Origin: an uncultured Methanomassiliicoccus sp.
GTDB lineage: Archaea; Thermoplasmatota; Thermoplasmata; Methanomassiliicoccales; Methanomassiliicoccaceae
Reading direction: 5' to 3'
Length of the DNA stretch: 64,000 bases
Assembly (NCBI GenBank): GCA_905203995.1
Contig: CAJKXZ010000001.1
Coordinates: 124,001 to 188,000, forward strand
Under the pieces are notes generated by a model. It was not told the DNA's origin, did not search any database, and was given only the letters and a program-made list of their open reading frames with translations. The position numbers and the translations under genes are program-made. Shown here in pieces: positions 27,098 through 36,005 of the stretch. How positions within the stretch are numbered: the stretch's first letter is position 1; each line of letters opens with the position of its first letter.

Positions 27098-28345
27098 ATG
27101 ATTCAGAAACCACGTGGCACAAGGGACTTCCGCTCAGACGAGATGGAAAAAAGAAGATATCTTGAAAAACTGATGCGTGAAGAAGCGGCACTTTTTGGTT
27201 TCAGAGAAATAGCCACACCTATTTTTGAAAACACAGAGCTATTTACTTTAAAATCTGGCCCTAACGTGGTGGAAGAAATTTATGCTTTTGAAGACAAAGG
27301 CGGCAGAAAAATCTCCCTTCGACCAGAACTTACTGCTCCGGCAATGAGATTCTTTGTGAATGAACTTTCTTCTGAACCCCGGCCTTTGAAAATGTTCTAC
27401 TTTGGACAGTGTTTCCGCTATGAGCGGCCACAGTCTGGAAGGTACCGTGAATTTTTCCAGTTTGGCGCAGAAATGATCGGTGCTGCCGGTCCGCAGTCCG
27501 ACGCAGAAGTAATCGCTTTAGCCGCCTCGATCATGAAACACATCGGCTTAAAAGAATATAATATTCGTATTGGACACATTGGTGTCTTGCGGGACATGCT
27601 TGCTTCGGCAGGAGCAAATGCTGAGAACATTCCACTCATCTTACAAAAGCTTGACAAAAAGGAGTATGAAGAAGCCACGCAGCGTATGAAAACAGCGGGA
27701 ATTGCCGATGAGACAATCGCAAAGATCATTGAGATCACCGAAACCGTCGGTTCTGTGGAAGTTTTAAGCAAAATCGAAGGCGCTGCTAAAGATCACCTCG
27801 CAAGTGTTTTTCAAATTCTCAACAACTATGGCTTTACGAATATTGAAATTGACTTAGGTGTCGTCAGAGGTTTAGATTACTACACTGGTGTAGTTTTTGA
27901 AATGGATGCACCAGTTCTCGGTGCTGAAAAACAGATCTGTGGCGGCGGTTCGTACTCCTTGACAGAATTATTCGGTGGCGAAAAAGTATTCTCTACTGGT
28001 TTTGGCATTGGTTTTGACCGGACGCTTCTGGCGTTGGAACGTGAAGGATTCACTTCACCTCAATTTGAAATTTCAGCTTACGTCATTCCCGTTTCAGAAA
28101 CGATGAAAGAAGAGTGTTACAAACTTGCTGCCATGTTGCGATCTGCAAACATTTCGGCAGATCTGGATCTCATGGGACGCAGTCTTTCTAAAAATTTCAA
28201 GTATGCCTCTTCGATCAACGCTAAAAAAGCAATCATTCTTGGTGAAAAGGAATACGCTGACAACTGTGTCTCGGTGAGAGATATGGCTTCTGGAGAACAG
28301 AAATTAGTAAAAATTGAAAGCATTCTCGAGGAGTTTAAAGTATAA
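27098..28345 (+). CDS. hisS: Histidyl-tRNA synthetase
   Basis: Class II synthetase, 415 residues. I choose the ATG at 27098 (MIQKPRGTRDF, the normal HisRS start); a GTG 9 bp upstream is open, but a TTTTATATTC box (about 27068-27077) places the transcript start close to this ATG, suggesting a leaderless mRNA. Motif 2 is RYERPQSGRYREFFQFG (equivalent to FRxERPQxGRxREF), the HisA motifs are RGLDYYTGVVFE and GGGSYS, and motif 3 is GFGIGFDRTLL. The C-terminal anticodon-binding domain is present. Confidence 0.95.
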   Translation: MIQKPRGTRDFRSDEMEKRRYLEKLMREEAALFGFREIATPIFENTELFTLKSGPNVVEEIYAFEDKGGRKISLRPELTAPAMRFFVNELSSEPRPLKMFYFGQCFRYERPQSGRYREFFQFGAEMIGAAGPQSDAEVIALAASIMKHIGLKEYNIRIGHIGVLRDMLASAGANAENIPLILQKLDKKEYEEATQRMKTAGIADETIAKIIEITETVGSVEVLSKIEGAAKDHLASVFQILNNYGFTNIEIDLGVVRGLDYYTGVVFEMDAPVLGAEKQICGGGSYSLTELFGGEKVFSTGFGIGFDRTLLALEREGFTSPQFEISAYVIPVSETMKEECYKLAAMLRSANISADLDLMGRSLSKNFKYASSINAKKAIILGEKEYADNCVSVRDMASGEQKLVKIESILEEFKV

Positions 28346-28349
28346 GACT

Positions 28350-28709
28350 CTAAAGGGCCTGGTCTTCTACAGATCGCAGAATCTGGATACATTTATTCTG
28401 CTTATCCACTAGTAAGATCTTAGGAGTTATTGGTTCATTGCCATACTCGAAAGACATGATGATTACCCGGTCTCCAACGTCTACCAATCTTGCAGCAGCA
28501 CCATTAACGCAGATTACGCCAGACTCTCCAGGTACCACATAGGTCTCAAAGCGGCTGCCGTTGTCCACATCGGAAACCAATACCTTTTCTCCTGCCCAAA
28601 TGTCTGCCTCAGCTAAAAGAGATCTATCGATAGTAATGCTGCCAACGTATTCTATGTTCGCTTCCGTTACCGTTGCGCGATGGATCTTGCTCTTTAAGAG
28701 GCAACGCAT
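28350..28709 (-). CDS. panD: Pyruvoyl-dependent aspartate 1-decarboxylase
   Basis: It makes beta-alanine for pantothenate/CoA. The 119-residue protein matches bacterial Pan[22 protein letters not shown] region, the self-cleavage Gly-Ser in YVGSITID (about residues 21-28), [14 protein letters not shown] and [13 protein letters not shown] (VNGAAARLV). Most archaea are thought to use a PLP-dependent aspartate decarboxylase instead, so this is probably a gene taken up from bacteria. Its stop is TAG, one of only two in the window. It converges on hisS with a 4-bp gap. Confidence 0.92.
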   Translation of the reverse strand: MRCLLKSKIHRATVTEANIEYVGSITIDRSLLAEADIWAGEKVLVSDVDNGSRFETYVVPGESGVICVNGAAARLVDVGDRVIIMSFEYGNEPITPKILLVDKQNKCIQILRSVEDQAL

Positions 28710-28798
28710 AAAATGTTTATAGTGACCTTGTTTTAAATACTTTTGATTCTACGTTTGATCTGCTCCATCTAATGTAATGAAAAAGGACGAATTTTAGT

Positions 28799-28827
28799 CA
28801 TTATACCATGTGGCTAACTACCCACAT
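28799..28827 (+). promoter_or_regulatory. Transporter-operon promoter with inverted repeat
   Basis: An ATTATAC box (28799-28805) is followed at once by ATGTGG - CTAACTAC - CCACAT (28808-28827), a perfect 6-bp inverted repeat, then CTTTTTG. If initiation is about 25 bp from the box, the repeat lies between them and may be the operator of a metal or corrinoid-responsive repressor; if transcribed, it would be a small hairpin with a T-run. No cobalamin riboswitch sequence is recognised. Confidence 0.5.
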
Positions 28828-28867
28828 CTTTTTGTAGATTAATTCTATTTCAGAACGGGGATACGAT

Positions 28868-29845
28868 ATGAATAAAAAACTGATAGCTGTAGCTATTGCA
28901 ATAATCATCATCGTTGCTGCGGTAGCCGTTGTGTGGCATTACACTAGCGCAAATGACGATGATACCGAATGGGCGTTCATCATTGAGGACGACCTAGGTA
29001 GAAAAGTGCCATTTGAAAAGACTCCGGAACGAGTCATGTCTTTGGGCTCTTCATTTACTGAGAGCATGATTTATCTGGATTGTTTAGAAAATATTGCTTG
29101 TGTTGACAAAGGAAGCGTTACAAGGCTACAATCAATGTATCCTGAAGTTGCAGATATTGATCGAGTGGAATCAGGAAAACCAAATACGAATACAATTGAT
29201 TATTGTGTGACTCATGGTATTGATTTAGTAATCGTTTGGGGCTATTATCCCGATCAAATCGCTCAACTGGAATCAGCTGGGATAACTGCAATTGGTTTGT
29301 ATCCAAAAACTATTGAGGACGTCCAACACGTCATCGCTCTGTTGGGAACTATAATGTCTAAAGAAGAAAAAGCAGAATCAATACTCTATGCCATGGACAC
29401 GAAAATTTCTTACATAACTCTGAAAGCTAAAGAAAAAGCTGGAGAGCAGTATGGTTCGTACTCTAGAGTGTATATTGAGTTAGATACGCTTTCATCTGGA
29501 AATTATAATTCTCCAAATTCCAACTCAATCACTGGTACGATGCTTGACATTCTAGGTGTAGACTACATCGGAAAAAATGCTGATAAAACTCAATATTATC
29601 AAACTGAAAGCATAATCGAATATGCACCAGATTATCTAATTTTCATGGGACCACGTAATCAGTCAGAATCAGATATTCTTAGAAATGGAATGCTAGATCC
29701 AGAATCAAAAGGCTGGGGAAATCCAGACACGGTCTTATCAATTTACACATCTGAAAGCGAACCTGGTTTCAATGGTAATTGGGCATCTGCAACGCCTAGT
29801 CTTGTAGATGGGCTGGAATACCTGTATGATCTAATCTATAAGTGA
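28868..29845 (+). CDS. Iron/cobalamin-type ABC transporter substrate-binding protein
   Basis: An exported binding protein of the BtuF/FepB (class III) fold, 325 residues. A membrane anchor at residues 4-24 precedes DDLGRKVPFEKTPERVMSLG, the usual first strand of this family, and DLVIVWGYYPDQIAQLESAGI. No lipobox Cys is seen, so it is probably held by its N-terminal helix. With the permease and ATPase genes downstream it forms an importer for a corrinoid, haem or siderophore; the sequence does not decide which. Confidence 0.88.
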   Translation: MNKKLIAVAIAIIIIVAAVAVVWHYTSANDDDTEWAFIIEDDLGRKVPFEKTPERVMSLGSSFTESMIYLDCLENIACVDKGSVTRLQSMYPEVADIDRVESGKPNTNTIDYCVTHGIDLVIVWGYYPDQIAQLESAGITAIGLYPKTIEDVQHVIALLGTIMSKEEKAESILYAMDTKISYITLKAKEKAGEQYGSYSRVYIELDTLSSGNYNSPNSNSITGTMLDILGVDYIGKNADKTQYYQTESIIEYAPDYLIFMGPRNQSESDILRNGMLDPESKGWGNPDTVLSIYTSESEPGFNGNWASATPSLVDGLEYLYDLIYK

Positions 29846-29868
29846 TGTATAATACATCACTTTTTTTA
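29842..29868 (+). terminator. Intra-operon terminator between binding protein and permease
   Basis: A perfect palindrome GTGATGTATAATACATCAC (29842-29860) followed by seven T. The binding-protein stop TGA is inside the 5' arm. It probably lowers expression of the permease relative to the binding protein. Confidence 0.7.
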
Positions 29869-29887
29869 TTTATTTGAAGGTTAATAA

Positions 29888-30958
29888 ATGGACACATCTC
29901 TTCCTGAAATAAAAGAAGACATTCATAAAAACAACATGCGGAAACTAATTGTTATCGTCATCTCATTGATATTATTGGTTTTAGCAATACTGGTTTCCAT
30001 TTCTGTTGGATATCTCAAAATGTCTTTAGAAGATGTGGTCAACGTTTTATTTTTTGGTGAACGATATATTGACGGCCCGTATGGTCCGGTAGATGTCAGA
30101 AATATCGTATTTGAATCTCGATTGCCGAGAGTATTGTGTGCAATGTGCATCGGAGCTGCTCTTTCTGTTTCTGGTGCAGCAATGCAAGGTATATTTAGAA
30201 ATCCAATGGCATCGCCATCTGTATTGGGTATATCTTCTGGTGCAGCCTTTGGTGCATGCATATCTATGGTCCTGGGATTCAGCATCGCATCTGGGGCATT
30301 TGCAATACCCTCCATGGCATTTATATTCTCATTTGTAACTTTAATTTTAGTATATTCGATGGCTAGGACTAAACTTGGAGTTCCCATCACTATGTTGTTG
30401 CTTTCAGGTATTGCCATTGGTGCGTTCTTTAATGGTTTAGTCTCCTTATTGCAATATTATGCAGGTGATAAACTCGAGGGTGTTGTATTTTGGCTAATGG
30501 GAAATATTTCAAATTGCGGCTGGGATCAGTTTTACATAATCATTCTACCGATTCTGGTAGGTTCTATAATCCTAATTTGTTATTCTACTGAACTTAATTT
30601 ATTATCTCTTGGTGATGACCAAGCTACAAATCTGGGAGTAAATGTTGAACGTACGCGTATAATTGTATTATTGGCAGCTGCATTAACTGTTGCTGGTGCA
30701 GTATCTGTAAGTGGGATAATTGGTTTTGTAGGTTTGATCGTTCCTCATATTTTTAGAATGCTTTTGGGCCCAGATCATCGTTTACTTATTCCCATGTCCA
30801 TCGTTGGAGGGGCAATATTTATGATCGTCATGGACACACTCTCCAGATTAATTGTGGCACCATCAGAACTACCAGTGGGCATCCTCACTGCTATTTTGGG
30901 TGCACCATTCTTCATATACATTCTTAGAACTAGAAAAAAGGAGATATGGGGGAATTAA
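29888..30958 (+). CDS. FecCD/BtuC-family ABC transporter permease
   Basis: A 356-residue permease with about nine or ten membrane helices. Family motifs: SRLPRVLCAMCIGAALSVSGAAMQGIFRNPMA, here seen as SRLPRVL, GAAMQG and RNPMASP; LGISSGA; and the late GPDHRLLIPMS with the coupling helix between SGIIGFVGLIVPH and RMLLG. It is followed directly by the ATPase gene. Context shows a vitamin B12/iron-complex class importer. Confidence 0.92.
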   Translation: MDTSLPEIKEDIHKNNMRKLIVIVISLILLVLAILVSISVGYLKMSLEDVVNVLFFGERYIDGPYGPVDVRNIVFESRLPRVLCAMCIGAALSVSGAAMQGIFRNPMASPSVLGISSGAAFGACISMVLGFSIASGAFAIPSMAFIFSFVTLILVYSMARTKLGVPITMLLLSGIAIGAFFNGLVSLLQYYAGDKLEGVVFWLMGNISNCGWDQFYIIILPILVGSIILICYSTELNLLSLGDDQATNLGVNVERTRIIVLLAAALTVAGAVSVSGIIGFVGLIVPHIFRMLLGPDHRLLIPMSIVGGAIFMIVMDTLSRLIVAPSELPVGILTAILGAPFFIYILRTRKKEIWGN

Positions 30959-31744
30959 ATGAACCTTAAACTGTCAAATGTAATTTTCTCATATGCCTCT
31001 GCCAACAATGCTGTGGATGATGTAACTTTTTCTGCTGAACAGGGTGAAATTGTAGGAATTTTGGGCCAAAATGGCTGTGGAAAAACAACATTGTTAAAAT
31101 GTATTAATAAATCATTAAATACAAAATCTGGAACTATATTTCTTGATGATACAGAATTGAAAATGATGCCTAGAAAAGAAATCGCAAAAAATATAGGTGT
31201 TGTATCTCAAACATCTACCATCATCTTTCCATATCCTGTTATAGATACGGTCATGATGGGAAGATTCCCCACTCAAAATAAATTTGATTCAGTCAATGAG
31301 CTAGATCTGAATATCGTGTATAATGCAATGGAAGAAACTGGTGTGACAAAGTTTAAAGATAAATCTATTGACGAATTGAGTGGAGGAGAACGTCAAAGAG
31401 TTCTCATTGCCAGAGCCCTTGCTCAAGAACCATCAATCTTGTTGTTAGATGAGCCAACTTTGCATCTGGACATTAACCATCAGTTTTCCTTGATGGACCT
31501 TGTTAAACGTCTATCTCGTGAAAAGAATATGCTTGTAGTGTTTGTAACACATGACATATCTCTTGCAGCAAGATATTGTGATCGTGTAATCATCATGGAA
31601 CATGGAAAGATCTATGCGGCTGGTTCAGCTAAAGAAACAATCACTTCCAAAAACCTCAAAGAAGTCTTTGGAATAAATACAAAAGTGTATTATGAAGAAC
31701 TTATAGATGGTTTAAACATCATCGTTATTGGAAACAGCGATTGA
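30959..31744 (+). CDS. ABC transporter ATPase, FepC/BtuD type
   Basis: A 261-residue ATPase that abuts the permease stop. Walker A is GQNGCGKTT, the signature motif is LSGGERQRV, Walker B is ILLLDEPTLHL, and the switch His is in VFVTHDISLA. The final 30 residues (EVFGINTKVYYEELIDGLNIIV) match the C-terminal extension of FepC-like ATPases. Confidence 0.93.
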   Translation: MNLKLSNVIFSYASANNAVDDVTFSAEQGEIVGILGQNGCGKTTLLKCINKSLNTKSGTIFLDDTELKMMPRKEIAKNIGVVSQTSTIIFPYPVIDTVMMGRFPTQNKFDSVNELDLNIVYNAMEETGVTKFKDKSIDELSGGERQRVLIARALAQEPSILLLDEPTLHLDINHQFSLMDLVKRLSREKNMLVVFVTHDISLAARYCDRVIIMEHGKIYAAGSAKETITSKNLKEVFGINTKVYYEELIDGLNIIVIGNSD

Positions 31745-31826
31745 TAACACTAACTCGCTTTAGGTGTTTATTTCAATAATGTGTGCCATTATATAGCTTG
31801 TTTATGATTATATATTGGGTTTAGAT

Positions 31827-32159
31827 ATGACTTCTAAAGTAGTAGTGGAAATGCCAATCTGTCCAAATCGCACTGTAATTGAAACAGAGAATGGTGATGA
31901 TGGCTGTGTAAAAATTCATATCAAATCAACCTGCAGTCATGTCCGCGATTATGCTAAAGTTCTTACTGAAGCCGATTTGATGGACCTGACGAACCTAATC
32001 GATTCTAAAATCATGAAGTTGGCCGAGACTTCACACATTACTCCAACTTGTCTAGTGCCAGTAGCTGTTTATAATGCTTGTTGGGTAGAATGTGGAATGA
32101 TCTCAAAAAATGCTGCAAAAAGGGCTCCTACATCAACAATCTCTTTTGAAGTAGAATAA
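31827..32159 (+). CDS. Small cysteine-containing protein of unknown function
   Basis: A 110-residue protein that I do not recognise by function. It contains evenly placed cysteines: ICPN near residue 11, STCSH near 37, TPTC near 78 and NACWVECGM near 87, suggestive of metal or cluster binding. I choose ATG at 31827; an upstream in-frame start at 31815 lacks support, and a CATTATATAGC box (31787-31797) points to a short leader. It stands between the ABC transporter and tRNA-Asp, so a link to corrinoid or metal use is possible. Confidence 0.65.
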   Translation: MTSKVVVEMPICPNRTVIETENGDDGCVKIHIKSTCSHVRDYAKVLTEADLMDLTNLIDSKIMKLAETSHITPTCLVPVAVYNACWVECGMISKNAAKRAPTSTISFEVE

Positions 32160-32175
32160 ATTCATTTTTGTAGAA

Positions 32176-32251
32176 TGGCGCCCCGGTCGGGATTTGAACC
32201 CGAGTCGAAGCCTCGACAGGGCTTCATGATAGGCCGCTACACTACCGGGGC
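32176..32251 (-). tRNA. tRNA-Asp (GTC)
   Basis: The minus strand reads as a full cloverleaf: 7-bp acceptor GCCCCGG/CCGGGGC, anticodon stem GAAGCC/GGCTTC with loop CTGTCGA (anticodon GTC), and T-arm TCGGGTTCAAATCCCGA. The discriminator is G, and CCA is encoded (32176-32178). A TATTTTTAAA box lies upstream at about 32262-32275. Confidence 0.95.
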
Positions 32252-32347
32252 GTATGTATTGTTTAAAAATACCTTGCTTTTCCTCCTCAATAAGTAAGTT
32301 GTATATATTGATTTCTATCTGCTTGCTACCTAATCACTGGCACCTAT

Positions 32348-32368
32348 AAAAAATGGGGACGGTGCCCC
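32348..32368 (-). terminator. Hairpin plus T-run terminator
   Basis: On the minus strand GGGG-CACCGT-CCCC is followed by ATTTTTTATAG, immediately after the stop codon of the exported membrane protein gene. Confidence 0.6.
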
Positions 32369-33367
32369 TTAGAAGTTATGAAGCAGCCATTTTTTTGGAA
32401 GCAACGCGGACACCATCAACATTATCGGACCGATTATCCAGCCACCCCATAAGAACAAAGATGTGATGCCAATCAGAAAGAGATAAAGTCTTGTTCTTTT
32501 GCTAAATTTCTTTTCTGACGTTCTTATTGCCAGAAGACCAAGTATGATGGGTATGGCAATAAAGATCGGCGTTACCCAGACCATCGTGTCAATTCCACTT
32601 TGTACAAGCGACCAGATCATTTGATACAAAAATGAAAATCCCGATGCAATGAGCAGTAAACCACCAATTGTAGCTAGTATCCACAATCTATTCTTCTCTG
32701 GTGTTTTACGCAGCAACATTATTGCCAGTCCACCGGCAAAGGTAATGATTGCAACTGTAAAAATTTCTAAGACGCTCTGTCCTTCCCAATGATAAATTTT
32801 GATTGAATTCAGTGGGATTGTCAGCCACTCTTTGAGGGTAAATGATTCTCTTTCTCCAATCGTCAACCCATAGTTGCCACTCACATGCTCATTGTCAAAA
32901 ATCTGGATATAATACTCCCCACTTTGAGGTGCTTTTATTTCCAACTCTGCTACAGTATACGATGCTGAAGGAGTAAAGGGCTCATATTCTGGAGAAGACA
33001 CTTTTGTTCCTTCTACTGTTATTGCACCATCGTCAGGAAAATCTGCCGTTAGCTCTAAACCATCACTTGGTAGTCCAGGGCCGATTAAAGTCATTTCAGG
33101 TATGAATCCACTGTTGAAATATTCTGGAGGAATGATCATTTTTAACGAGATCGTCTGCCCTTCTTCAATATTCATTTTGTAATAGTCACTTTCACCTTCT
33201 TGCAGATGCCCATACATCACCCATGATTTCTCAGGATCATTAATTTGGTGAGCTGATTCGAGCGTATCATTCCCTTCAGAAAACACCGGGCTGTGGGCAC
33301 TAACAGCGGGTACAAATACGATTGTCAGGAGCAGGACTACAAATGCCGCTGCAACAATCTTTTTCAT
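32369..33367 (-). CDS. Exported PPC-like domain membrane protein
   Basis: Unknown function; 332 residues. A clear signal peptide ends at VSAHS (about residue 25). Residues 30-170 look like a PPC (pre-peptidase C-terminal) beta domain: a NDTLESAHQI start, YGHLQEGESDYYKMNIEEGQ, and YYIQIFDNEHVSGNYGLTI. The remaining part holds four membrane helices (about 200-222, 230-250, 265-285, 300-322). It is probably anchored with the beta domain outside the cell and may bind surface polymers. No enzyme motif is seen. Confidence 0.75.
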   Translation of the reverse strand: MKKIVAAAFVVLLLTIVFVPAVSAHSPVFSEGNDTLESAHQINDPEKSWVMYGHLQEGESDYYKMNIEEGQTISLKMIIPPEYFNSGFIPEMTLIGPGLPSDGLELTADFPDDGAITVEGTKVSSPEYEPFTPSASYTVAELEIKAPQSGEYYIQIFDNEHVSGNYGLTIGERESFTLKEWLTIPLNSIKIYHWEGQSVLEIFTVAIITFAGGLAIMLLRKTPEKNRLWILATIGGLLLIASGFSFLYQMIWSLVQSGIDTMVWVTPIFIAIPIILGLLAIRTSEKKFSKRTRLYLFLIGITSLFLWGGWIIGPIMLMVSALLPKKWLLHNF

Positions 33368-33667
33368 ATACGATTTTCGGAATCTTTTTGAATATTAGCT
33401 TCGTCCGCTTAAAAAACGATTTTAAGTTACTTATACTAGAACTTGTTCCTTTAGCATATGTTAATTGAGTGAACATCTTTGTAAAACGATGTGAAATTTT
33501 TTCACAGTTTTAATTTTACAGAATATTAACACTCTCACCAAAAGACGTTTGGTACCTTAAACTTGCACGATTTTTTAGCGCTGGCTATAGCTCATTTTTA
33601 TATTGAGTTAAATTATACTATTATTTAAATACTTGATTTTGATTAGGTTAATACGAGAGGAGATTTT
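33368..33667. other. Promoter region between divergent genes, no gene seen
   Basis: A 300-bp AT-rich stretch. It contains TATA-like boxes (TTTTATATTG near 33596, TTATTTAAATAC near 33620) and a strong GAGAGGAGA ribosome-binding site at 33655-33663, just before the MFS gene. A short near-palindrome, GTTTGGTACCTTAAAC, lies at about 33548. I see no small ORF or RNA gene. Confidence 0.5.
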
Positions 33668-35110
33668 ATGGGGAAGAGAAAATTTGGTTATGAGTGGATA
33701 GTACTTTCCGTTACTACTATCGGGGCCTTGCTTGCGTCAATGCAATCATCTGCGCTTCTTATCGCTCTTCCTGAATTGATGGGTAGTCTCAACATAGACT
33801 TTCTGACCATCATGTGGGTAATTCTGGCATATATGCTCCTGACGACTGTCATGCTGCCGATTGTCGGCCGATTGGCTGACATTTATGGCAGAAAAAAACT
33901 GTATTTGTCAGGATTCGCGATCTTTACTATTGCTTCACTACTGTGTTGTTTTTCCCTGCCGCAGTTTAACGGCTGGGATTTAGTAATTTACCGTGCTATT
34001 CAGGGTTTAGGCGGGGCTTTATTATTAGGTAACAGTACGGCCTTAGTCGCTGATGCCTTCGACACGCGTAAGTTAGGTCTTGGTCTCGGTATCAATCAGG
34101 TAGCCGGGGCGGCAGGCATTGTTTTAGGCCCTGTTGTTGGTGGGATGCTTGTCGGCTATGGCTGGTGGGCCATCTTTGCTTTCAACGTCCCGCTAGGTAT
34201 CATCGGAACCCTGTGGGGACTTCGGAGTTTAAGAGAAACAGTCATAAAATCAGCAAATGACTCTTTTGACGTCAAAGGCTGTATTTTTGTCTCAGTCGGG
34301 CTTACTTTCCTTCTGTTAGGTATAACGCTCCTGGCTTTCCCGATTATCGACATGATCTGGGTCTATGTAATGATCATCGTCGGGGCCGTCGCTTTGGTAC
34401 TCTTTATTCATGCTGAACTGAAGGTAAAACAGCCCATGATCAATCTGCGGCTCTTTAAGAATCGGGCATATGCCGTTAGTAATTTCACTAATTTTACTAC
34501 TGGTCTGGCGAGAAGTGCTATTCTCTTTGCCTTGATTTGCTATTTCCAGGGACCATATGGGATGGACCCGCTTACGGCAGGATTAGCCTTAATCCCCTAT
34601 GGAATTAGCTTTATGATTCTGGGACCAATCGCTGGGCGTTTATCCGACAGCTATGGGACTAAATATGTTGCACTTTCCGGCCTAATTCTGATGGCGGTAG
34701 GCCTGCTGTGTCTAACGACCATTCATGAGAACACCAGTTTTGTGCTGCTTTCATTCTTCATGATCTTAATTGGTATTGGTTCGGGTTTATTCTCTTCACC
34801 CAATTCAAGTACGGTCATGAAGGCCGCACCGCCCCAAGAAAGAGGCTCTGCTGCTTCGACGAGAATGATGCTGATGAATGCTGGAGGAATGTTCAGTTTC
34901 ACCATCGCCTTCCCTATTCTCTTCAAAGGCATTGAAGACTATATGGAGCAGATCTTTATTGAAGGCGGAGGTGTTCCTCTTGAAATCCTGGGACCGATTA
35001 TTGATAATATCCACGAGACATTTTTTGTCTTTTTCATCGTGGCCTTTGTCTCAGTCTTAATCGGTTTCTTCCAACCCAAAGATCCTGGTTTGGAAAGTCA
35101 TAAATCGTGA
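33668..35110 (+). CDS. MFS multidrug-type transporter (14-helix DHA2 family)
   Basis: A 480-residue major facilitator of the EmrB/QacA type: LLASMQSSALLIALPEL in helix 1, the loop motif GRLADIYGRKKLY after helix 2, and motif C in VAGAAGIVLGPVVGGML. About 14 helices can be counted. It has its own promoter and a strong ribosome-binding site. Proteins of this class export drugs or other amphipathic molecules with proton entry; the substrate is not decided by sequence. Confidence 0.9.
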   Translation: MGKRKFGYEWIVLSVTTIGALLASMQSSALLIALPELMGSLNIDFLTIMWVILAYMLLTTVMLPIVGRLADIYGRKKLYLSGFAIFTIASLLCCFSLPQFNGWDLVIYRAIQGLGGALLLGNSTALVADAFDTRKLGLGLGINQVAGAAGIVLGPVVGGMLVGYGWWAIFAFNVPLGIIGTLWGLRSLRETVIKSANDSFDVKGCIFVSVGLTFLLLGITLLAFPIIDMIWVYVMIIVGAVALVLFIHAELKVKQPMINLRLFKNRAYAVSNFTNFTTGLARSAILFALICYFQGPYGMDPLTAGLALIPYGISFMILGPIAGRLSDSYGTKYVALSGLILMAVGLLCLTTIHENTSFVLLSFFMILIGIGSGLFSSPNSSTVMKAAPPQERGSAASTRMMLMNAGGMFSFTIAFPILFKGIEDYMEQIFIEGGGVPLEILGPIIDNIHETFFVFFIVAFVSVLIGFFQPKDPGLESHKS

Positions 35111-35178
35111 GGCTCCACCCTCACCCTTTTTTATATCTTATTTCTGTTAAGTGTATATAGCTTAGCAGAAGGATCATC

Positions 35179-35988
35179 ATGGAATCAAAATTGAAAGTCA
35201 GCGATTATATGGTGAGAGATGTCGTTTCAATTCCTCCCACATATACAGTTGAAGAAGCAAGACAAAAAATGATCAACACTGAGTTTCATGGACTCCCGGT
35301 CTCGGAAGGCGGCAGAATCTTAGGTTTTGTGACGGCCAAAGAGCTTCTAAGAGAGATTAATAATCCTGATAAGAAAGTCAGCGAAATCATCAAAGATGGT
35401 ACTGTGACCGTCTCGCCAGACATGGATATTGATGACGCTTCACGGGTTCTTTTCCGCTATGGGCTTAGAAATACGCCAGTGGTTGACGAGGATGGCATGG
35501 CTGTCGGTATGATTTCCAACATGGACATTATCCGTTCCGCTATTGAAAAAGCAACACCCAATAAAATCAAAATGCTGAAAAGTTTCCTTTCACAACAGCA
35601 TGATGTTAATATTGAAGTCCGACGACGGGTAATTCCTATTGATAAATTACGACCTACGCAGAAAGAGGTCTATGCTGATGAACTGCGGGGCCGCCAATAT
35701 GAAATAAAAAGGGGCTTAGTGGAACCATTAATTGTCATCCGTAAAGATGGTTACTACGTGCTTGTCGATGGACATCACCGTGTCTTAGCCGCCAAAGAAA
35801 TGGGTGTCAAGCAGTTTCAGGCCTTTGTTCTAGAGCCGGAACACGATATTGAACTAGGTATGGAAAAATCTGCTGATGAAATGGGTGTCAAAACCGTTGA
35901 TGATATTAAGATCATTGAAGGAAAAAATCATCCTCTGGTGCAGGTTGCAACCAGACTTTTAACAAATAAAGATGCAGGCTCGGAATGA
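35179..35988 (+). CDS. CBS-domain protein with ParB/SerK-like domain
   Basis: A 269-residue two-part protein. Residues 5-60 and 65-125 are a CBS pair (VSDYMVRDVVSIPPTYTVEEA, then DGTVTVSPDMDIDDA), which usually senses adenine nucleotides. Residues about 150-220 are a ParB-N/sulfiredoxin-like fold: IPIDKLRPTQKEVYADEL, EPLIVIRKDGYYVLVDGHHRVLAA. The DGHHR motif is shared with ParB-like proteins and with the archaeal ADP-dependent serine kinase SerK. There is no HTH and no parA neighbour, so a kinase or nucleotide-linked role is at least as likely as DNA partition. Confidence 0.75.
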   Translation: MESKLKVSDYMVRDVVSIPPTYTVEEARQKMINTEFHGLPVSEGGRILGFVTAKELLREINNPDKKVSEIIKDGTVTVSPDMDIDDASRVLFRYGLRNTPVVDEDGMAVGMISNMDIIRSAIEKATPNKIKMLKSFLSQQHDVNIEVRRRVIPIDKLRPTQKEVYADELRGRQYEIKRGLVEPLIVIRKDGYYVLVDGHHRVLAAKEMGVKQFQAFVLEPEHDIELGMEKSADEMGVKTVDDIKIIEGKNHPLVQVATRLLTNKDAGSE

Positions 35989-36005
35989 GCCTGCTTAAAT
36001 TTGTT
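35974..36005 (+). terminator. Hairpin terminator embedding a stop codon
   Basis: A perfect 8-bp stem, GCAGGCTC - GGAAT - GAGCCTGC (35974-35994), then TTAAATTTGTTTTATT. The TGA stop of the CBS gene (35986-35988) lies at the loop/3' arm junction. It may act in both directions, between convergent genes. Confidence 0.7.

Noticed and set aside
28710..28867. Cobalamin riboswitch before the ABC importer
   Set aside because: No B12-box-like sequence or large multi-helix leader is present; only a short inverted repeat.
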